DNA of 64,000 nucleotides, from the NCBI GenBank assembly GCA_035236585.1, contig CP141137.1, positions 49,808,057-49,872,056 on the forward strand, written 5' to 3'. Within the stretch, counting starts at the first letter, position 1, and every line of letters begins with the position of its first letter. Position numbers and translations under genes: made by a program. Of the stretch, positions 1-13,098 are shown one piece after another. The DNA comes from Warburgia ugandensis (taxonomy: Eukaryota; Streptophyta; Magnoliopsida; Canellales; Canellaceae). Below the pieces are notes generated by a model. That model was not told the DNA's origin. It made no database searches and saw nothing but the letters and a program-made list of their open reading frames with translations.

Positions 1-375
1 TGTTGAGGTTTGGAAATAAATGAAAGCTTAGTCCTGTGTATATTGGACCTTTCGAGATCTTACGACGAGTTGGGTCGTTGGCATACCGCCTAGCCTTACC
101 ACCACAACAAGAATGTGCATGACGTCTTTCACGTGTCTATGCTGAGGAAATACGTGCCAGATCCCTCACATGTATTGGAGCAGATCCCAGAGATCTACAG
201 GCTGACATGACATTTGAGGAGAGACCAGTGCGCATCTTAGATACCAGAGTCAAGGAGTTAAGGGAATAAGACCATTGCCTTGGTCAAAGTCCTTTGGCAA
301 AGATCATTCAATTTGGGAGACTACCCGGAGACCGAGGAGGATATGCGAAAGATCCATCCAGAGTTATTTACATAG
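1..375 (+). pseudogene. Ty3/gypsy polyprotein C-terminus (integrase tail/chromodomain-like), degenerate
   Basis: The left edge enters the last part of a Ty3/gypsy pol gene. Translated pieces include [37 protein letters not shown] and EEDMRKIHPELF. These are the ordered blocks of the integrase C-terminal region of plant chromoviruses, ending in the chromodomain-like tail. The pieces lie in different frames: a stop/frameshift falls near 112-120 and others near 205 and 268, so this copy cannot encode a working integrase. The final stop is at 373-375, 50 bp before a polypurine tract and the LTR, which is the normal arrangement. The catalytic core of integrase and everything upstream lie outside the window. 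The family is seen directly; placing it in the Tekay/Del lineage is inferred from LTR length. Confidence 0.88.
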
Positions 376-424
376 AGGTATGTAGCTAAATTTCGAGGAC
401 GAAATTTTTATAAGGAGGGAAGAA

Positions 425-3424
425 TGTAATATCCTTAATTTTTAAGATAAAAATAAGAAATTATTAAATAAATTAAAATAAAAATTTATGGATGAAATTA
501 TTTCCTGAAAACATAATAATTAGAAAGTCCTCGTCGATACGAATCCAACGCCACCAAGAACGCGAGAAACGGAGCTCAAACGAGGGAGTTATGAGCCGTC
601 AAAGTTGTAAGGGCAAAATGGTCTTTTGACGTAAACGTGTAACACAGGCCCAAATTGGATACCGGCACCCCGTCTTCCACACGTCTCTACCAGTGCCGGA
701 AAAATCGCCGGAGAGACGTGGAAAGAGGCGTGAATGGAAGAGGTTCTCTTCCCCCGGGACTCCCAGCTCATATCTACCCTCCCCTGCCCAAACGCTCCAC
801 TTGAAGTTTCTCGAGTATTTACGCAAACCGTAGCCTCGTAAAAACTTGAATTTTCCGGCGAGTGGAGCCCCGGCAAGACGAGCAACTCCGGCCAGGTGCA
901 AGGTAAGCCTCAAAACCTATGTTTTTATGTATTTATTAATTAGAAAATTAATTAGAAAACCATTTAAAAATTAGGAAAAAAATTGGATTTTTGGGGGTTT
1001 TGTGCACGCCATCGTTGGGGCGTGATTTCATAGACCAAACGTTGTCCTTTTGGAAATCGCACCGTCCAACTAGTGCACAAGACACCCAAGAGCAAACCCC
1101 TTAAATTTGGGAGTGATCCAACGGTGGAATTTCCTTAAAACTCAAAAACCAGTACCTAGGAAGGTTTTTAGGAACTTGGGAAAAATCGTTTAAAAACCAT
1201 GGTTTTTGAGAAAATTAGTGCAAAAGGAGGGCATAAATGGATTCTAGAGAGAATTCTGAAGAAAATGGCGCAAAAATCACGCAAAACGGAGCTCAGAGCT
1301 CACGTCGAGGCGACCGGAATCCGGCTGTCTTCTCCCTCGGCCGTCAACGACGTCGCCCCCGCGTCGACGCCAAGACGCACACCCCGACGCCCGGGGGACG
1401 ACGTCAGATGACCTCTTCGCCGCACGCGTGCGCGGCGGCGCCGCGCGCGTGCGGAACGTGCGTGGTTGGCTGCCGCGGTGGGACCGGGACGCGGCGCGTT
1501 CTCGCGACCGTGACGCACGCGCGCGTGCGTCACGGCCGAAGCACGCGCGCGCGCGTTCCCGTGCGGCGGCTGCGACGCCGTGCGTTCTCGTGCGCCCGTA
1601 TACGTCGGTATAAACCGGCGGAGGGGCGCCGCCGGTTTAAACCACCTTATGGTGGTCTCGGAGCCCCATTTGAGGGTAGTTTTCACTAAAACTTGATTTT
1701 TGGGAGCTAGAGAGGTCCAAATCACGATCCGAAGAGGCGTTGTGACCGTATTGGGAGCGGTTTTAATTTCCTAGTTTTAACTTAAAAACTTAGAAATGAC
1801 CACTTTTTATTTAGAAAAATTTTAAAATAGTGATGTGACATGTACAGTAACTTGAATATACCAATTAAAGGGAGTTATTAGCAAGCTAGTGATCTCACAC
1901 CGAGGTAGGTGACGACAACTAATGTTTTGCCTTGATTTTAAACCATGTTTTAAACATAGCATCATGTGTGATTGTGTTTTAAAGTGCGATTTTTATTTAC
2001 CATGGATTTCATGCGACATTGCAAGGCATGTGATGGTTATTCCAAATTGAATTCTTTTATCGAATAAACTTATTTAAACCTGCTTTTATAAGCATGATGT
2101 TAAGTAGTTATGCTTAATTAGAGATTTATTTCTTATTATATATATAGAAAATGCATGGATTTACATGGAAATGAGTATAGAGGCTTAGTAGTCGGTCCTT
2201 TTATAAAGCTAACCCCAGCATGAGGGGCATGTCTTGTGGATTGCAAGCTATAAGTGCTCTTGAGTTTTAGCATATACATATGATTTCCGAGTTTTATATT
2301 TGATGACGGTGCTCTCGCTTGGTGGGTGTCATGTTAGGAGGGATAGGCCGCCACCCACCTTTCGAGATTATGATGTGATGAGTTTGTGATATGATAGACA
2401 CCTGCCCATAGATGGCATTCGGTAGGGGTTTGGTAACATGGTTACTCCACACCACCTGAGCCTTTCCATGGGGACGGACGCCAAGTCTCCCGTTATGGTG
2501 TCGACGGGAGCGGCATGGTGGTTGATACCCATGGAGGGTTGCTTACCGGCAAAGATGATGGCCCATATTCTTGTTATGTGTGCATGTATGATGAGCATGG
2601 TTATAGATGGTATGCCTGGGTGTGACGACACTCAGAGGTTGACTATGTGTACTCCTGATCAGGGATGTTAGTGCGATGTGGTGGGACCCATTACCTTAGG
2701 GTGCCCTTATTCTTGTTGTATGCTCCATGTTATTGATTCATGTCATGTTTTAACTCAGTGAACTTCATGTTTTAGCATTTGGAATAAATTGGCATTTATT
2801 TGAACATGGCATTATGATATTACTATTTCCATAAATGTTAGACTTTTCATCAATCTTTGTTCATTATTTCTTGCATTTATTACATTAATTGTCTATGTAC
2901 CTACACAAGCGATAGCTTGCTGAGGCATTGCTTTGTTTTGCAATGCCTTAGATCTCGAGCGACACCACCGTAAAGGAAAAGCGGTTGATAAACCTTGAGA
3001 GCCGCCGCTAGTTTCCTTATAGTTTTAGACAAGAATGTGAGTCATTAGAGTGGATTATCATTTGAATTTCATTATGAATTTGCATACTTTATATTTGGTG
3101 TGATTTAGATCTTTGGACATATATTGGACATTTATATGGGATGTTATGATGGATAGACCCTGGGCCATATTATTATTGTCTTTTGGACGTTTATTTGATT
3201 TAAAATAAAGGCGCCTATTTATTTGACGTTGATTTATATGCGGATCATTTATTGGTGTTTAAATTTCATGTACGCTATTTTGAGAAAGGAAAATTAACAC
3301 CCGGAGTTTTAAGATAGGTTTAGTAAAATGTTAAATAAATCTTTTCTCATGGGATCCCAAATGCTCTTATTTAAATTATAAAAAAAAAAAAAAAAAAAAA
3401 TTGTCTTAAAAATCCGGGGTGTTA

Positions 3425-3426
<2 letters not shown>
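425..3426 (+). mobile_element. 3' LTR of a Ty3/gypsy chromovirus (about 3.0 kb)
   Basis: A purine-rich polypurine tract (412-424, AAGGAGGGAAGAA) is followed at once by TGTAATATCC. The matching end is GGGGTGTTACA at 3416-3426, so the LTR has canonical TG...CA ends. The outer 26 bases at each end form an imperfect inverted repeat, longer than usual. Inside are a GC-rich block at about 1300-1640, a TATA-like sequence at 1608-1615 and an A-run at 3380-3400. Long LTRs of this kind are known in the Tekay/Del chromoviruses; that assignment is inference. The small open frames in this LTR look like by-products of base composition. Confidence 0.85.
1608..1615 (+). promoter_or_regulatory. Candidate TATA box of the Ty3 LTR
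   Basis: GTATAAAC sits at the edge of the GC-rich block of the LTR, in the same orientation as the pol fragment upstream. It is the best TATA-like match I see in the + orientation of this LTR. Start of transcription about 30 bp downstream is inference only. Confidence 0.35.

Positions 3427-3486
<60 letters not shown>
3427..3486 (+). repeat. (CT)n microsatellite adjoining the LTR end
   Basis: About 30 uninterrupted CT units begin directly at the LTR terminus. The target-site duplication cannot be checked because the 5' end of the element is outside the window. Confidence 0.97.
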
Positions 3487-3489
<3 letters not shown>

Positions 3490-6400
3490 CCTATGTGCAT
3501 GCGCGTGTATGTAAAAATAGACATCTTTACAAGTAGGTTTACTAATAGGTTATAACTTATACGTAGTCTCTCATAAGTGTGTCAAATAAGATAAAAGTAT
3601 AGATATGGTATCAAAGAAAGCTCAGCCTATCATAATATTTATTATATAATTTGTGGGTTACTTTAATTCCAAGTGTCTAGCTATGTGGATTATATCATAT
3701 TAAATTTGGGTCAAGCTTGGACAAACCTTTTATCTCTAGTAAAATCGATATAGATATCTCGTAAAATCACTTGTCATATATCTAGTTAAATCAATTAAAA
3801 ATTAGATTTTGAGCTCAAACTCTTGGTAGATCATTCAAAATCTAGTCATCTCAATATCTAGATAAAGCTCTCGATAGATCAGGTGTCCTTGACTTTGACT
3901 AACATGCTATAAGTTCCTTAAGTTGCTAACTAAATACAAGTAAATATCCTTTTACTTTTTTAACTTAAAAGCATAGTTGCAAAGTCAAATTCTAGGAATA
4001 AATTGGTAAGGCAAATATTTGAAAACAATCCAAATGAAAAAGTTGATAATTATGATAAAAAGTTTTGAAGAAATAATAGATCGTGAATTAAAAGGAGCTC
4101 TATTCAATATCAACCTTGATGCCATGACTAAGAGTAGGAGGGTTCCTTGTGCCATTGCACTAGAAGACCTTAGCTTGAAAAAGAGAGTATTGTTAGGATG
4201 GTAACTTGTGTTTTTGAGAAATTGGATTTAATTGTTTTATTGTATTCTAAAATATTTCATAATTATCTAGTTTCTACTATGGAAATATTCTTGAAGGTAT
4301 CTTTCAAACATGTGTGTGTGTGTGTGCGAGCGCCCGTGCCATAGAAGACATCTTCCACAAAACACTATACTCAATTTTCAACTTGCATGTACAAGTAGAT
4401 TTACAAACTATTTTTGAAAACTTGACAAATTATTAATGAAACTAGTGATTAATTAGGTCATTTATGTTTAATTTGCTAAAGTCTCTTCAAATTTTAAGAA
4501 TTTAAGAATTTTAAATTATTTGATTAAGTAAGAAAACCAAGAAGTCGGTCATTTTTTAAAATAGAGCAAAGTTTGCAAGAATTTTTCTTAAAAATTGAAT
4601 TATTTGGAGACTTTTGTAAGATATTGATTTGCTAGCTAGTTTGATTTCCCATCCATAGATAGAGATGCAAAGATAATAAGCAAAAGAAAAAGGGAAAGAA
4701 GGAACTTTTACTGGTAGACTCCAGCATCATCCATCGCTTAAAATGAAAATCTGGAAAGTAAAATAAAATAGGAAAGTTGTATGAGACACTCATATATATC
4801 CAAGTCATTAGTAAAAGGGGCTGTTATGTCCTTTATAAACTCACAAGGAGAGCCAACTAATGTCTAGAATGGTTGGTCGTACACAACTCAGACATCTTCT
4901 TTGAAACGCGTCGTCCCAAGTTTTAGCAGCATCTTTTACTTTTGGCAGGGAAGTATATTTAGGAGCATGTGAGGGGATTAGACCTAAGAGAGTGTGAGGG
5001 AGAGTTTGTGAGTGATTTGCTTTGTAACTCTTTACTTAAAAAGAAAAGAAAAAAACAACATGAAAATGGATGGCCATTTTAATGGAAAAGTATGGAAATG
5101 ATATATGTGGGACCCATGCATCACATTGGATCTTAACCGTTTAGTATATATGCAGTTAAAAAGTCTCGTGGGTTCTTGATTACCAATAGGTACTGCTAGT
5201 GCAATGCCAGCCAGAGCTTAAATTGCATGTTGTTTTGGCATCTTTGGTGATCCAAATCATTCATCTTGTGAAACATATAGATAGTTGAAAGCCGTGGCTA
5301 AAATTAATCTTCTCAAGAGATGATCTTGGCGCAATTTCAGTTCTCGGAAGTGATAAACTAAAGCTTTAACTAAACCTCAAAGTGAGTCTCTCTCTCACCT
5401 TGACACATGTCACAAACTATCCACCTGATTAACTCTCTTTGAGAGCTTACATCCTAAGTTTCTCATTACTCTTGTATTTTATTACCATTAATTAGTTGTG
5501 AACTTCTGAACCAACAACTTAATTTTCTCCTCAATAGTTAGGAAATGGAGATGGATGTTTTTTGTTTTTTTTTTGAACTATATATAAAGATTTTATTAAA
5601 AGAAAGCCATTTGATAAGGTGATCGAATGGCAGGGAAGTACAGAAACGAAAAAGATTATACAACACTAGCTTGACCGCTGGGCAACTTGATCGAATGGAG
5701 AAGATTTTTGATGGATAGCCAATTTAGATGCAGGGAAGAAGCTGTGGCTCTGATCACCAGATGCCAGGTCCTGCTTTATGATTTTTCTGTGTAAGTGGCC
5801 ACACCAATATAACCCCGTTATCAATCGTATTTTATTTTCTAAATCTCAGTCTGTCCCCATTTATTGACTTGTTATGAGGATCAAACATCAGAGGATAGCT
5901 TTCTATCATTAGTTTAAATGATTAGATAATTAAATGCATCTTATCTTGTCAAAATTGCTTTGGTAACCACCAAATTAGACCCTAGGAACAGAAAATTCAT
6001 CCCTCCATAAATCATCTGCTTCATTTTATTTTATTTTCTTTCTTTTTTCCTGTACAATCATCTTCACCAGTTCACCTCTGCAAACTCCTACAAAGGAAGA
6101 CCAAAAGACAGCCCAAACAGTTGCTAAATTTGCGGAAAACTAGAACAAGTTGCAGTTCCAGCAATAAATAAGCTACCAGAAAACTCTAAATCATGAACAG
6201 CACCAAAAATGAAACCACTGACAATATCATGCAGACGTTTCATGTCATGTCTCTATCACAAGCAGCCTCTCCTATTTATTCAAAGAAAAAGATAGAAGAA
6301 ATTTACAAACCTAAAGAAGTTCATCAAAAGCCCTTCAAAAAACAACAAAAAGAGAGCCAAAATAGCGGCCCAACTGCCACCATGGCCTTCCAAAAACCCA

Positions 6401-6549
6401 CATATATATTATCGTCACAATTATATATAAATTATATATATATAAAAGAAATTTTTTTCTACTCCCATATTCTTCTTCAGGCCACATTCAAAAAAATATT
6501 CTCCACCAGGCCATCGTCATCATCTCATGTGGGCCATGCCATTCAACCA
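3487..6549. other. Intergenic region without a recognised gene
   Basis: AT-rich sequence with no open frame that I can assign to a family. It holds a short (TG)n run at about 4312-4327 and a truncated L1-like insertion (5557-5709). The 61-codon frame at 4019-4204 is short, matches nothing I know and is not called as a gene. The last few hundred bases are the 3' flank and UTR of the RING gene on the opposite strand. Confidence 0.6.
5557..5709 (-). mobile_element. 5'-truncated L1-type (or SINE-like) retroposon tail
   Basis: Read on the minus strand the segment ends in TAATAAAATC, then a short AT stretch and a poly(A) run (the T-run at 5557-5574). Its flanks carry the same 7 bases, GATGGAT, at 5550-5556 and 5710-5716, as expected for a target-site duplication. 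A polyadenylation signal just before a poly(A) tail plus the duplication suggest a 5'-truncated L1 copy. No coding part remains, so the family is uncertain. Confidence 0.45.
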
Positions 6550-7044
6550 TCAACACCTCACCCGCGAGAAAAATGAAACAAGATCATCGCCAAGCCGGTG
6601 GTCCACGTCAGCAATCCGTTCATCAGACACCAAGGGTGTCCGGCATAACGGGCAATTGAAGTTATGGTGGTCAAATAACCAACCATCCAAACAAGCTCTA
6701 TGAAATACATGGCGGCATGCTAACCTGCGCACCTGGTCCCCATCACTCAGTTTACAGATGCAGACCACGCACTCCGAGTCAGCTCCGTCTTCTTCTTCCC
6801 TGTAACAAAAGGTCCGGTTCACGTTAAGCTGCTCCGTCAAAACTACGAACCCGGCTAAACCCGAACCGACGGCGCTCGTCAGCGATTCCTCGGAACTCGC
6901 CACATCACATCTGGAAAGACCCACCGATTTGAAGAAGCAAAAGAGCAAGGATCGGAGATAAGACACGCAGTTGGCTAAGACCGCCAGCAGGAGCAATGGG
7001 ATTGAATCGGAAGACACGTCGTTTAGATCGCTACACAGACCCAT
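6550..7044 (-). CDS. RHA2: RHA2-like RING-H2 E3 ubiquitin ligase
   Basis: Intact single-exon gene of 164 aa. The protein starts MGLCSDLNDVSSDSIP, close to the conserved N-terminus of plant RHA2 proteins. A hydrophobic segment follows at about residues 15-38, and a C3H2C3 RING-H2 domain lies near the C-terminus with ligands C92, C95, C110, H112, H115, C118, C131 and C134, all present. RING-H2 domains recruit an E2 enzyme and transfer ubiquitin; RHA2a/b of Arabidopsis act in abscisic acid signalling and drought response, so a similar role is inference. An extension of three codons upstream would need a TTG start; the ATG at 7042-7044 matches the family. The usual length is about 150-165 aa, so this copy looks complete. 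Its 5' leader is rich in CT on the coding strand. No introns, as is normal for this family. Its neighbours are unrelated DNA. Confidence 0.93.
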   Translation of the reverse strand: MGLCSDLNDVSSDSIPLLLLAVLANCVSYLRSLLFCFFKSVGLSRCDVASSEESLTSAVGSGLAGFVVLTEQLNVNRTFCYREEEDGADSECVVCICKLSDGDQVRRLACRHVFHRACLDGWLFDHHNFNCPLCRTPLVSDERIADVDHRLGDDLVSFFSRVRC

Positions 7045-7332
7045 TTCGTGCAAGTATTTTTCTGGATTTTTTTTTCTTTTACTGTTGCCTTGCTCCTGCT
7101 TTCGTTGACAATATTTCTCCCTTTCTTTTCCCTTCCAGTGTGGGAGGAGGGAGGTGGGGAAGAAGAGATGGGCTTATAGAGATGGGTGGGGGGAGGGGTT
7201 TGTTGTAGATGAGGACGCTAGTGGTGCGATTGGGCGGAGGACGCGACTTGGAGTCACGGAGACTCGTCCTTTCCGACCGTTTTGAGGGGCTAGCGTGGGT
7301 TATTAATTGAAGGAAACGGACAACAGAGAGAG

Positions 7333-7341
7333 GGTTTATAC
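7333..7341 (-). promoter_or_regulatory. Candidate TATA box of the RHA2-like gene
   Basis: On the minus strand GTATAAACC lies about 290 bp upstream of the ATG, followed by a CTCTCTC-rich stretch. This is the usual plant core-promoter layout and implies a 5' leader of about 260 nt. It is inferred from sequence only. Confidence 0.5.
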
Positions 7342-8098
7342 TTTCTAGGGCATTCTTAAAGGATAGGGAAATGAGGGAGACATGTGGAGCCACTTGGGTT
7401 ATGTAATTCCAAAGTGGATTAATTATTTGGTGAAACGTAAGGGAAACTGCGTGCCACACGACAAGAAATCCTTCTCGGCGGTTTCTCTCTCTTCTCCGTA
7501 AGATGAGGGCTGGTATATTTTATTACATGAGAAATGATATTTGGCTTGGCTTTAATTGCTCATAGAAGCTAACTTGAGAATATTTTTTCAATTAAAATGC
7601 GTTAATCCTTGACTATGGTTAAGACGGCTCCTGACTTGTATGAACTGCTGAAACCAAGCCAAATTCACTTCTCTGATTACACTAGGATTAGTGGCTTTGG
7701 TGAATAAAAAACTGGTTGGAAGGATTGCTGGGTTTGTCTGGATCAATGAAATTTAATCGGATATGATGTGAAACCATATTCATGGTTTTTGGGGCCGGGT
7801 CTGGGAGAAGCTTCCATGACTAGTAAGGAGAGGCAGCCTGATGGAACCATTCATTTTGTGGGCCACATGGAGTGTTCTCCAATTTGGCCGTGACCCAAGC
7901 TATTGTGTATCTTGTGCAGTGGCAAGTGGACGGTTCAGAAAGTTCATGGAACAACAGCAATTAAATCTCTGACCACGATTCATGCAGATATAACCCACTG
8001 GGAGGCCTGCTATGTATTCTATAAAGCCTAGCCTCCTCCCACTTTTAAGAATGCTGGAGTAGTTCGCATTTTACTTGTTCTATAATTTGCTTCCAGTC

Positions 8099-8194
8099 CA
8101 TGTTCATGGTATAATAGACAATATAAAGAAGGAAAATCTACGTTCATACACTCCCTCTCCCATGTTCATGGTATAATAGACAATATAAAGAAGG

Positions 8195-8200
<6 letters not shown>
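8099..8200 (+). repeat. Two-copy tandem duplication, 62-bp period
   Basis: A block of about 40 bases beginning CATGTTCATGGTATAATAG occurs at 8099-8138 and again at 8161-8200, identical over almost the whole length. The second copy runs directly into a (CT)n microsatellite, so replication slippage at the repeat edge is a simple explanation. Confidence 0.85.

Positions 8201-8261
<61 letters not shown>
8199..8261 (+). repeat. (CT)n microsatellite
   Basis: About 31 uninterrupted CT units follow the duplicated block. Confidence 0.97.
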
Positions 8262-8264
<3 letters not shown>

Positions 8265-11200
8265 CAGGTGCCTTTTACTAGTTTCCCAATTAAAAGAAGA
8301 GAGTGAGAATACATATCCTCTCTTTGTTCATAGTTAAATTAGGCATGTTTACACAAAAGAAGGTGAATTCGGGATATGGTTCTAATTTGATAACATGAAC
8401 TGTGACCACATGCTGATTTGACTTCTCGTGTGGTGGGACACAATGAAGGAGATATGTCGAAGCAATGGAGAAATCGTACCCACCCATTTAGTTTTAGTGG
8501 TTCCAACGAAGTAGGAAGAGATAAAACTGTTCAAGACAGCCGCATTAAGGTCGACTACTAGGAATCGATTTTATGGAGGGACCCAACAGATGAAAGGTCC
8601 AGATGTCGTTAACATCACTCGGTTTCAACTTTCAATCAGGATCCAGATGTCTTAACACAAGAACTTGGCTCTATCAGTGATGTTTTCCGCATGGGATATA
8701 TCCGCAGCTCCCTCGTCACAAAAAACCAATTCAATGTAATGGTTTCTAGTTGGCTGGGATATTCGTGCTTTTGGTTAACTTGTTCGGCTTTGCTTCGAAC
8801 TTGTCCTACAAATTCGGTCTTACCTTCGTTGCGTATAATTGGAAGATTAAGTACATAATTGAGATGATTTCATCTCAACCTTTGAATGAGTGCGCTAGCT
8901 AATATACCCTGTAAGTTACAAACCAATATTGTCGACCACTTCCGTCCTTAATTTACCTTACATCAGGTAAGAACCAGTGTTAAGACTAGACCTAGATAAC
9001 AATCCAAGACAAAAGGCACACTCTCTATTGGTTTGTGATTTAAACTGGTAGGGTCGTCCTATTTTTGAGATATGATCCATCCAAATATCGAGCTCACTAC
9101 TTGATCTATTAAATTTGGCCGGTAATCAAACATGCACAAATTATTGTGCAATCATAGTGAACTTGTTGGATTACCATTCTACCTAAAAGCTTAAATTGAT
9201 AAGAAGTAGGCACTTATATGCAGCTAAAAGAACATAAGCCCGGGGCTCCAAATATTACATCTAACAGGCCATAATAGATCATGAGGCATGCTCGAAAATT
9301 CATCTCCAGTAAATGATCTTTTAATCAATATTATTTGGCAGGGTAAGAAATTCCTAAGAGAAGACCATCTTGAACACTTGGAAGGTCAGGATTTTTGCCT
9401 GATACACAACATTTTGGGTGTCGTCAATCTGAGACTTGTAGATCTGAGGAATTGCTTGGATTACCAAGTGCTGGGGCCTGCATGTACTTTGGACGCGAGA
9501 TCAACAAGACAATCTCTCATTCTGAACACCATCATATAACTTGAAAGTGAGTCGCCCCATTGACAACCAGTGACGAGTTCTCAAAGAATGATTGAGGTTA
9601 GCTCTGAAGAAAAAACACATGCGCAATGACCTTCGTCCAACCAAGGGATCTAATATTCAAATGATAAGATGGATGGTTTGGATCAATGATGAGATTATCC
9701 AGAGGATATAAAGTCGTCATCTAATAGACTGGAAACTAAATAGGGTTATATTTTACAGCAGTAGTGCTTTAAGAGCCAACCCTACGACCACCCCTTCAAG
9801 ATTTTTCAGGTATTTAGCTTCCCAACCGCTTAACATTCACAGGTGAAGAGCATCTAAAAGCAAACCAAAGTACCAAAAACCAACCATGAAGGGGGCTGGA
9901 ATATCTTTTCCCTTCACAGCAGTATTTTACTATAAGTTAAATTCTCTAGTTAAAGAATGTATGACAAATTAAGTACATAAACAATCTTAATTTGGAGGGA
10001 TAAGAAACCGTTTTTATTATTAATCAAGACTTTTAAAGTTAGTGTCTGCACTTTTTCCTTCGTTCAAGTATTGTGGTCAGCATGTAATAAAATATAATAT
10101 GAGCTTGCACTTAGGGCAAAGATGAACGAATTTCACGAGATGGAGGAGATGCTAGTTACGCCCACAAGAGATAAAGGTGCTACTAATTAAGCATGTTAAG
10201 TATAACGTTAGAAAGAATGAAAAGGCGGTGGAAGAAAAGGTCGGTAGTTAAAGCTAAAATGCTTTAGAAACGCGTGACAAGGAGGAATAGTCGGAGATTT
10301 GTGCGTGATCTTTGCCTCAATTAATCTCTCTCTCTCTCTCACTCACTCAGGGAGATGCCCTTGAAGATCTGCGTATCCACCGACCACCATTTTAATTAGC
10401 TTTACAGTCCCAACTTGTTTCGTTCTTATGCTTGCGGGCCTCTCCCTGCCACCTAACATCCCTATCTTTTCCAAATACTCCGTTTTTTTTCCTATTTTGT
10501 TTTAGTTTATTGACTACAAAGTCAATTATATCAATCATCCAAGCAAATATACACCAATAATACAGCTCTGCTTATCACCACAATAATGCCCTTGTCATCA
10601 ATCTTCTTTCCATCTATCTTGCCTTCATCATCATCACCACCATTAGCCTGTTAAGGAAATTTTGCTGATGGGTTGCCACTCCTTTTCAAATGTGAATCCT
10701 ATAATTAGTTCCATGGGGATTATTGTGTGGTTGAGCTTCTTGATACGCATACCTTACCAGCCAATCGCCATCACCGTCACTAAAGCCATGTGATCTTTGT
10801 TTTCTTACAGTTCTCCCCACTACCATTGGTGGAACTCATGCGGACCATCTCGAAATAAAGGGTCCCGGACCACCTCTTGATGTCATAAGTGCAGGACGGT
10901 TCTTGTCCTGGTTGTAACTTAAAACATAATAGGGGAGACATGATTAGTGAGAATCTTGATTCAGGTGGTAACCCTTCATGCTACAACTGAGCAAGTCACA
11001 AAATCAATGCTCGGCAAGTATGGTCGGCATCTCGTGTCTGCAAGATCGTTTAGAACCACATGACACCAATCTATTTGAGAGGTGCTACATCTTTTGAATT
11101 GCTAATAGTTTCTGCAAAGGTGGCTTACTCTAAATATTAAGTAATTAATGAGGAATGCTAAACTAACTGTACTATGCTGCATTTTTTGGAGGCCACCTTA

Positions 11201-13098
11201 GCGTCTTCCTACACAATCATTTCATTGCTCTACCTTTGAATGTTTAGTGAATAAAATATTATGTGATTTAAATTATTCTAGCTTCTAAAAAGCTGCATAC
11301 TGCTTACCAAAGTTTCTAACACGTCCACCAAAAAGTCTAGTAGCCAAATGGTTTGGTGAAAAGAGGAGCTTCTTATGTTGACACTTCATGGGTTTGAGGT
11401 CGGCACCCTCCATCCCACTAGGAAAGTGTGTTAGTAGTTTCCTTTGTAGTTCTTTACTGGTTAAAAAAACAAAAGAAGGTATCTAACCCGTCCATTTTCA
11501 AGCATAGACTTTTGGATGCTAGAATCATACAAACCACATATTTTTTTATGTTCTAGTCATTTAAAGTTGGAACAGTGAGATGAGTAAGTCAGATCTTGCA
11601 TAGGCGTGCTGTAGATAATGCGATTATTTAACTGCAACTCATATCACTGTCAATTTAGCATTCCACAATAAGTAATTATCCAAGAAATTTCCTCTCTTTA
11701 CACCTTCTCAGTATAGATATATGTTGCTGCCAATGTATCTCGGCTGTGTGAAGGCGCTACATGTCTTCATCCATGGCCAAACACGTACAATATAGCTTGA
11801 TAATTACAATACCATCCTAAATGACTTTTCAATGACTTCATCCTTAATAATGGTTAAAATGTAAACTACTACTTCCTAAGTTAGGTTAAAGATTTTTCAT
11901 TTTCTTTTCCTTTTTGAAATGCTAATAGATTTGGGATCAATTGAAAATAGATATGGCAGCTCAGGTAGCCCTACATTATAATATTGCGACAGCAAAAATG
12001 GAAAATAAAATACCATAAACCATAGCTAAACTTATTTACCGATCTCCTTCTTCAGTCACTAGACTTGGATCAGATTAAGTTGAAGGTATTAATGAAGGCT
12101 CCAGCATCCAGTGGAGAGACACTTCCATGATTAACATATTGACTAATACAGAACAAACACGATACTAATGCCAGTCATACCCAGCGTTATCATTGTCATA
12201 GATGTAACAATCTAGTATATATTAACACAAAGGGTTTGTCGATTTGGGACATTGAATGCAAGTTTGGCTCAAAAATGATAGCTCAAATCATGGGTGGCCA
12301 GTACGAAGCCTAATTCTGGAACTGATTAGCCTGTAGTCCAGCTAGTTGGCTAAGCATGTTGTAATTTGTGTCGTTGAATGAATTAATTGTGGGAGGAGTG
12401 CGTCGATCAGATCACAAAAAGGTAAGGAAAGATATGGAAAGAAGGCGACAAGAGGAAAGAGACAGGCGCTCACGATAGATCTACCCAAACAAGTGACTGA
12501 GATCGTCTGGTTTAATCCCTTTCTTATAGAAAAGTACAGTTTGATAGTCTTAAATTTAGCATAGAAAAGCATGCACCGTGTGCAGGTCTTAGATGTATTA
12601 ATATTGAAATTGGTGTGCAATAAAGTAGGTCTCCTATCATAAACCAACAGAAGGTACAAGAGTTAAAGCCTAAATATCTCCATATATTAAGAAAACTATT
12701 CCATATTTTCAAAGCGAACTCAGTCCTGCTAACTCAAGCCTTGATTAGGCCATGGATGAAATCATCATATTCATAAAAATCTTCTGTTTGACACAGAACA
12801 CCTTCGGTCTGTCACCTGCTCAAAGTCTTTATTTTAGAAAAAAAACTGGCCGAGAGATCCCAATATCCATTTGACACAGGATAAATACGAGTAAGAGGTA
12901 CATCAACTTGGCAACTAGGCGAAAGTTTCATCATAGTTGATTCCTTTCTTTTGAGCGTACTCCATTACAACACAACTAACTTTACATGGTTCCTCGATCT
13001 TCACAAGTTTCTTTCTACACAATCCACCAACATCAAATTGCGGTCTACCACTTTCTATAGGTCAACTCTTCCCACAGTTAGTTATTTAGCTGGCCCCA

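Larger units (their letters stand above)
7450..13098. other. Long intergenic region without a recognised gene
   Basis: Nothing here is assignable to a gene family on either strand. Open frames are 65-105 codons and of unknown character (for example 9288-9539 and 12342-12712). Visible structure is limited to the tandem duplication and (CT)n run near 8.1-8.26 kb and a short CT/CA run near 10325. Confidence 0.55.

Noticed and set aside
1199..1725. Overlapping open frames of 61-150 codons on both strands
   Set aside because: They fall in the GC-rich block of the Ty3 LTR, where stops are rare by composition; the Arg/Ala-rich translations match no family.
3309..3524. 71-codon frame with an alternating Arg-Glu run
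   Set aside because: Translation of the (CT)n microsatellite.
6193..6576. 127-codon + strand frame
   Set aside because: Lies in the 3' flank of, and partly antisense to, the RHA2-like gene; low-complexity translation without a motif.
7079..7459. 126-codon minus frame upstream of the RING gene
   Set aside because: Coincides with the predicted leader and promoter of that gene and has no recognisable domain.
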